Below, one piece after another: positions 7,052 to 10,442 of a DNA stretch of 10,442 bases. Below the pieces are notes generated by a model. The model made no database searches. It saw only the letters and a program-made list of their open reading frames with translations, and was not told the origin of the DNA. Numbering within the stretch: position 1 is the stretch's first letter; each line of letters begins with the position of its first letter. The DNA is from Dunaliella salina (taxonomy: Eukaryota > Chlorophyta > Chlorophyceae > Chlamydomonadales > Dunaliellaceae). The translations under genes and the position numbers were made by a program. The stretch lies in contig MU069611.1 of the NCBI GenBank assembly GCA_002284615.2, positions 462,796 through 473,237 on the forward strand. The letters are read 5' to 3'.

Positions 7052-7776
7052 ATGAGAAGTTTCAACTTGGAGTTTATGGACGTGCAATCGGAAGCACGCA
7101 ATGTTCCTCTGCATATGCCTACCCAAATCCAAATGCAGATACCTAGGAGTATGGAGAGGTTCACCAAGAGCAGAATTATGTCGGAAGGGAAGTGCTACCC
7201 AGGTATGGTACTTGTTTAAATGAGCACCATATTCAGCCTGATCCTCAGTTGGCCACGCGCTCCTATGTCTTTTCCGGAAATCAACCACAAAATCATTTAT
7301 CCTAATGGGCTGGCCTGAGTGCACGCAATGTGTGAAGTAGTTGCGCCTATCTAATCCCTGAAAGGCAGATATAAACTCTGACGTCCAGCACTTTTTAGAG
7401 TCACTACTCATGTCAATATCCGCTCCAAGTACCCTACGTAAAGTAGTGAGTGCTGTTGCAGGCAAGGGAGGCATTATAAAACCTGACAGCAGCTCGAAAC
7501 CAATAGAATTGTAATGGTTCAAACCCACATTCACGTGGCACAGACCAATTTGATGTAGTTTTTCACTCACTGGTACCCCAAATTTGACTTGCATACATGC
7601 TAGCAGGGAGTGCATATGTCTTAGTCAACCAAAGCATGGTATGAGGCCTAGTTTATATTCATCTGCAATGAGCCTAATATGACGACATCCAGCCAAGAAA
7701 GGTGCACACGTATGCACTCGGAAGAGGCAAGGTGGTTAAATTCTTTCGTAAACAGCTTACCCAAATATTTGAATGC

Positions 7777-7788
7777 CTCAGCACGCAC
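7777..7788. repeat. Target-site duplication, left copy (LINE-B)
   Basis: CTCAGCACGCAC, identical to 8289-8300, immediately before the inserted LINE-B fragment. Confidence 0.93.
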
Positions 7789-8142
7789 CTTGTAGAAGTC
7801 AAGTACTGTGAGGACACACGGCCCAACAGCCAGCTTGAGGCCTCCAAGCAGCAGCACCGCGACCTTTGTCGTCATCTTTCTAGAGCCTCAGCTCAAGTCA
7901 CCCTCCATACTATCCTGTTAGGTGTGGGAGGAGTCATCTACATCCCACACATATTGGAGCCTCTAAAGGAGCTTGGTCTTGACACTTACAAGGCCACCAA
8001 GCTTGCTCGGAAGCTTCATGCTCATTCTGTCCTGTATGCCTACAAACTTGCCAGCACCAGACGCGCTGTTGAGAAAACTTTCTTCAACTCTCAACAAGGT
8101 CAGGCATGGGATACTGCTAGTAACCCTCCTGATCCCCACTGA
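7789..8142 (+). CDS. LINE-B ORF2 C-terminal end (partial)
   Basis: An uninterrupted reading of 117 codons to TGA at 8140-8142, entered from the truncated 5' edge. The frame also happens to extend upstream into LINE-A sequence with an ATG at 7702, which is not the real start. Segments include LEASKQQHRDLCRHLSRASA, VGGVIYIPHILEPLKELGLD and KATKLARKLHAHSVLYAYKL, rich in Lys, Leu and His. I associate this with C-termini of algal LINE proteins from memory; this assignment is less certain than the insertion itself. The intact frame fits a recent insertion. No catalytic domain is present, so the piece is inert. Confidence 0.7.
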   Translation, partial: LVEVKYCEDTRPNSQLEASKQQHRDLCRHLSRASAQVTLHTILLGVGGVIYIPHILEPLKELGLDTYKATKLARKLHAHSVLYAYKLASTRRAVEKTFFNSQQGQAWDTASNPPDPH

Positions 8143-8288
8143 CTTCTTTCTTCTGCTTTCTCTCGGTGAAGAGGATACACGGTGCCTCGGCCCTAGGTAT
8201 CCCCTTTTCTTTAATTGATGTGGGGAGTGTTTTCACTGCCTGCCTAGTTTTTCTTTTCTTTCTTTTCTTTTCTATTCTTTCTTTCTGA
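7789..8288 (+). mobile_element. LINE-B: 5'-truncated LINE insertion, 500 bases
   Basis: A + strand LINE 3' fragment lies inside antisense LINE-A. It is bounded by perfect 12-base duplications and ends in a TTCTTTC-rich tail (about 8250-8287). It holds the end of an ORF (7789-8142) and a 3' UTR with CCCCTTTTCTTTAATTGATG at 8201-8220. Removing the insert and one duplication joins LINE-A codons for EQLVRAE to AFKYLGKLF in frame. 5' truncation and target duplication are the normal outcome of target-primed reverse transcription. Confidence 0.92.
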
Positions 8289-8300
8289 CTCAGCACGCAC
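8289..8300. repeat. Target-site duplication, right copy (LINE-B)
   Basis: CTCAGCACGCAC, identical to 7777-7788, directly after the pyrimidine-rich tail of LINE-B. Confidence 0.93.
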
Positions 8301-9320
8301 GAGCTGCTCGCCACCTAGATTGAAAATAGGAACATTATTCCCTTTCGAATGAAAGGACACAACCTCAGACCTCGGCACGTTGATAATTAATCCTTTCCTT
8401 TGCACATACCCATGTAACCTATCCAACATGCACTGAAGCTTAGTGGGATGATTGGCAGTGAAGCAAAGGTCATCCGCATGCAACATATGAGTTACATGAA
8501 AATCTCCAGCACCAATAAGTGCACTGCTAACATTCTCTGCCAGAAAGTCAACATCATTAATATATAAGCCTTTCCTGAGGAAAATAGCAAAGGAGACAAT
8601 GGGCAGCCTTGCTTAACCCCTAATCTAGGATGCACATGTGCTCACTTACACCCATCCACCAAGATGTACTCATCATCGTCATAAATGCTTTTCAGGGTAG
8701 CCAGCAAGCAAGATAGCATGCGAGTGCTTTGAAGATGAGTCCAAAGAGCATCCCTGGGTATTGTATCGCAAGCTTGAAATCGATGAAGGCTGCATACAAC
8801 CTCTGTGAGCAATGAGGGCGCTTAATCTGTGCCGCATGCTGCAGATGACGCAAAATAGATATTGGCTGCAGGGTGTTTCGGCCTGGATAAAAAACATATT
8901 TTGTATCCGGAATTTTGTTGTTCTCTTTGCACCACCTTGTAACAACATCTCAAAGCACATTTGCGTAGATCCTGTGCATGATGTCGCTCACAGCAAGCAT
9001 GCGGTAGTCTGCAGGGTCTAGCAGAGATCCCTTTTTTCTGTAAGGGAGTAAGCTTTGCTGCTTTCCAACATGCAGGAATCTCAGCCTTCTCCATCATGGC
9101 AGCAAACAAACGGGCAACATATGGTGCCAGAACATTGATCCTGTATGTACCTCTACCATTCACTGCTGGGAATCTCTTTTCAGCATATTTAATAAAAGGG
9201 GCAGCTACTGCACCAAAACCAGGAGAGGTCTTGGGATTTAACCTTCGCATGTAAAAACAGACGGTAGGGTATAATGCAGCTGCATCCGGTAATTCCATTT
9301 CGTCAGGAGCAGGCATACCA

Positions 9321-9328
9321 TGCATATG
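9321..9328. repeat. Target-site duplication, left copy (LINE-B')
   Basis: TGCATATG, identical to 9702-9709, at the left edge of the second LINE 3' end insertion. Confidence 0.8.
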
Positions 9329-9701
9329 TTGGCACTACTGAGGGTTCTGAGGGCTGTTCCATAGGCTTCTGTTTGTGGTCAGCAGCTGCATGGAATGTGC
9401 AGGCTTAAGTTCAGCCCAGTAGCCAGGAGTCGCCATGCGCAACTGTTGGGCATTGCTTTCCTTGGTTGGAAGGCTCTTTTGGACACTGTGGACTCTGCTT
9501 GTTGTCAAAGGTCTGGAACTCCAGTCTTCCAGATACTTTCCTGCTCTCTGTTGCTGAATCTGTCCTTTTTCTCTGCTTGTTGTGCTTCCCTCAGTCTGAA
9601 CTTTGTGGTGGGGGGGTCATACGGTCTGCGCACCTACGTGGCCCCTTTTCCTTAATTGATGGAGGGAGGGTTTCTCTGCCTAAGTAGGTTTTCTTTCTTT
9701 C
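9329..9701 (+). mobile_element. LINE-B': 5'-truncated LINE 3' end, 373 bases
   Basis: The 3' portion matches LINE-B: ACGGT followed by an acidic-rich stretch, then CCCCTTTTCCTTAATTGATG at 9642-9661 (one mismatch to LINE-B), a G-rich stretch, then a TTTCTTTCTTTC tail. It is mostly or entirely 3' UTR, as I see no recognised protein. An 8-base duplication flanks it, and removing it restores LINE-A codons ...TAVHMHGMPAPDE in frame. Confidence 0.85.
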
Positions 9702-9709
9702 TGCATATG
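9702..9709. repeat. Target-site duplication, right copy (LINE-B')
   Basis: TGCATATG, identical to 9321-9328, after the TTTC tail. Confidence 0.8.
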
Positions 9710-9830
9710 AACAGCTGTGCAATTAGTTTGTGATGGACTGTCCAACTGAGCACCAAAATGTTTGTTTAGATGTGTGCGCAAACCTTCTGCAGTGATTGGA
9801 ACCTGCTGGTTTGTCCTAGGCTTTTTTGGG
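9710..9830 (-). pseudogene. LINE-A linker upstream of reverse transcriptase
   Basis: The minus reading PKKPRTNQQVPITAEGLRTH, then LNKHFGAQLDSP, resembles the region just before the RT in LINEs, where a Leu-x-x-x-Phe-type helix is common. It joins the RT domain in frame once LINE-B' is removed. A TGA stop lies upstream in this frame near 9834, and no endonuclease motif is visible beyond, which sets the likely 5' truncation point. Confidence 0.65.
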
Positions 9831-9848
9831 CCTCAGGTTTATTGGTGA

Positions 9849-10049
9849 CGGGAGTCGGACTCTGACAAGTCCTCCAGCTACACAAAGGACGAAGATGATG
9901 ACAGAGCTATCAAGCAGGTTCAGGCCCAGTCACTGAAGTTTGAGGCTCAGAGCATGGTCTCATGCACTACCAAACGCAAACTTGACTACTCAAAGCAGAA
10001 GACTGGACAGCTGCTGGCTATTGACTGGCTGCACAAAGGTTTGACATAA
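9849..10049 (+). CDS. Coding-like segment before the LINE-C endonuclease, unidentified
   Basis: A 66-codon + reading between TGA (9846-9848) and TAA (10047-10049), without an early ATG. The product is highly charged: ESDSDKSSSYTKDEDDDRAI, then KQVQAQSLKFEAQSMVSC, then TKRKLDYSKQKTGQLLAIDW. It overlaps the next open frame (from 10025) by 25 bases in the -1 frame. It could be the end of a LINE ORF1, a 5' part of ORF2 reached by frameshift or splicing, or a separate exon. I recognise no domain. Confidence 0.4.
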   Translation, partial: RESDSDKSSSYTKDEDDDRAIKQVQAQSLKFEAQSMVSCTTKRKLDYSKQKTGQLLAIDWLHKGLT

Positions 10050-10442
10050 GTGTCTCAATTTACAATACCACTTTCCATGTAGATACCAATCCAGAGCCCT
10101 CCATAGTCCAGGTTTCCCAACCTACTTACACCACTCAACCACCACAAAGCAGCGGAAGTGAAAGCCCCACCCAGCCTGTCTCACAGCTGAACCACACACA
10201 CTCCAAAATATATGATACCCCTGAAAATCCTTTGGGGCCTTCGCAGGACGGAATACGTGCGCTTAAAATCATGACCATGAATGTCAGAGGCCTCTTTAAG
10301 AGCCAATGGGACCTCCGCCATTCCATAGCTACCCACAACCCANATATTCTAGTCCTCACTGAAACCAAGCTCCGCAGAAGCAATAAGCCCCGTTCTTGGT
10401 TACAATCGCTCCTCAAAAACTACAAATATTGGTCAGCTTTCG
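10025..10442 (+). CDS. LINE-C ORF2, start of APE-type endonuclease domain (runs off edge)
   Basis: An open frame from just after TGA 10022-10024 to the window end, continuing to the right. A Pro/Ser/Thr/Gln-rich leader (PTYTTQPPQSSGSESPTQPV) precedes ALKIMTMNVRGLFKSQWDLR. Next come HSIATHNP, an ambiguous codon, ILVLTETKL, and WLQSLLKNYKYWSAF. Asn in the NVRGL motif and Glu in TETKL match the first two catalytic positions of exonuclease/endonuclease/phosphatase-type LINE endonucleases, which nick target DNA. The codon with N at 10343 is probably GAT (Asp). The first ATG is at 10271, right at the domain start. Family membership relative to LINE-B is unknown. Confidence 0.8.
   Translation, partial: MAAQRFDISVSIYNTTFHVDTNPEPSIVQVSQPTYTTQPPQSSGSESPTQPVSQLNHTHSKIYDTPENPLGPSQDGIRALKIMTMNVRGLFKSQWDLRHSIATHNPXILVLTETKLRRSNKPRSWLQSLLKNYKYWSAF

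Larger units (their letters stand above)
6734..7788 (-). pseudogene. LINE-A ORF2, thumb and C-terminal region
   Basis: This part starts at the insertion junction with AFKYLGKLFTKEFN, the typical LINE thumb motif. After frameshifts it includes the long open segment 7049-7615 (VSEKLHQIGLCHVNVG, then AFQGLDRRNYFTH, then LHLDLGRHMQRNIA). Reading past the TAG at 7049-7051 gives CDLC and then DEKHVIFLC, a CX2CX9HX4C zinc-knuckle-like motif common at LINE C-termini, interrupted by another TAG at 7004-7006. After a third TAG (6902-6904) and a frame change, a tail containing ISELMDFFHNTEQPNFLAE ends at TAA 6734-6736. Confidence 0.8.
8289..9328 (-). pseudogene. LINE-A reverse transcriptase domain, frameshifted
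   Basis: Reading down the minus strand I see RRLNPKTSPGFGAVAAPFIK and AAKLTPLQKKG. After a frameshift follow LLDPADYRMLAVSDIMHRIY, YPGRNTLQPI and YAAFIDFKLA. After another frameshift come RDALW, then RLGVKQGCPLSPLLF. A third shift leads to YINDVDF and the catalytic box MLHADDLCFTA (HADD at 8469-8480). An in-frame TGA follows DGCK and another TGA follows IYANVL. The order of motifs is canonical for non-LTR reverse transcriptase. The usual Tyr or Phe of the YADD box is His here. The stops and at least three frameshifts show it is dead. Confidence 0.9.
6586..9835 (-). mobile_element. LINE-A: old, decayed non-LTR retrotransposon, hosting two insertions
   Basis: Minus-strand pieces in the correct order read as one LINE ORF2. 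They are a pre-RT linker (9710 to about 9830), an RT domain (8289-9328 with frameshifts), the thumb (FKYLGKLF, near 7753-7776), a C-terminal region with a CX2CX9HX4C motif (6974-7030), and a tail ending in TAA at 6734-6736. Two younger + strand insertions (7789-8288 and 9329-9701) split it. The endonuclease domain is missing, so it is 5'-truncated near 9835, or an unrecognised part lies beyond. It cannot encode an active protein. The exact ends are uncertain. Confidence 0.85.

Noticed and set aside
6565..9840. CTCAGG near 6565 and near 9834 as target duplications of LINE-A
   Set aside because: Only six bases, not positioned cleanly at both element ends, and easily due to chance.
10135..10416. 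93-codon minus frame
   Set aside because: Antisense shadow of the LINE-C endonuclease frame.
1..10442. tRNA or rRNA genes, CRISPR arrays, bacterial operons
   Set aside because: I saw no cloverleaf with the usual T-loop consensus, no conserved rRNA words, and no regularly spaced repeats with unique spacers.

Overview
The window looks like nuclear DNA of a green alga, probably of the Chlamydomonas/Volvox order. That guess rests on a plant-type enzyme gene broken by long GT-AG introns, long (CA)n microsatellites, non-LTR retrotransposons (LINEs), and no bacterial-style gene packing. No species can be named from the sequence alone.

Left half (1 to about 6230): the 3' part of one host gene on the + strand. 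Three exons (763-869, 1729-1798, 5010-5189) join in phase into the C-terminal 118 residues of imidazoleglycerol-phosphate dehydratase (IGPD, histidine biosynthesis). The N-terminal exons lie off the left edge. Introns are 859 and 3211 bases. Degenerate duplicates sit beside every exon: a repeated splice-donor region after exon A, a decayed copy of exon B 109 bases upstream of the real one, and about 700 bases of progressively decaying copies of exon C downstream of the stop codon, ending in a 39-base minisatellite. The large intron holds a fold-back repeat, a MITE-like element with TA flanks, a poly-G tract with an unresolved base, a GT-rich tract, and several minus-strand coding-like fragments that I cannot identify.

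Right half (about 6586-10442): nested LINE retrotransposons. An old, frameshifted LINE (called LINE-A here) runs on the minus strand from about 9835 down to a (CA)n tract at 6586. Two 5'-truncated LINE 3' ends on the + strand are inserted in it. One is 7789-8288, with a perfect 12-base target-site duplication. The other is 9329-9701, with an 8-base duplication. Removing either insert and one duplication restores the LINE-A reading frame across the junction. The two inserts share their 3' end sequence and so belong to one family. A further + strand LINE starts near 9849 and runs off the right edge with the beginning of an APE-type endonuclease domain.

I found no evidence of a new defence, immunity or biosynthetic system. 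The most interesting material is the origin of a minisatellite from a coding exon and the well-resolved nesting of LINEs.
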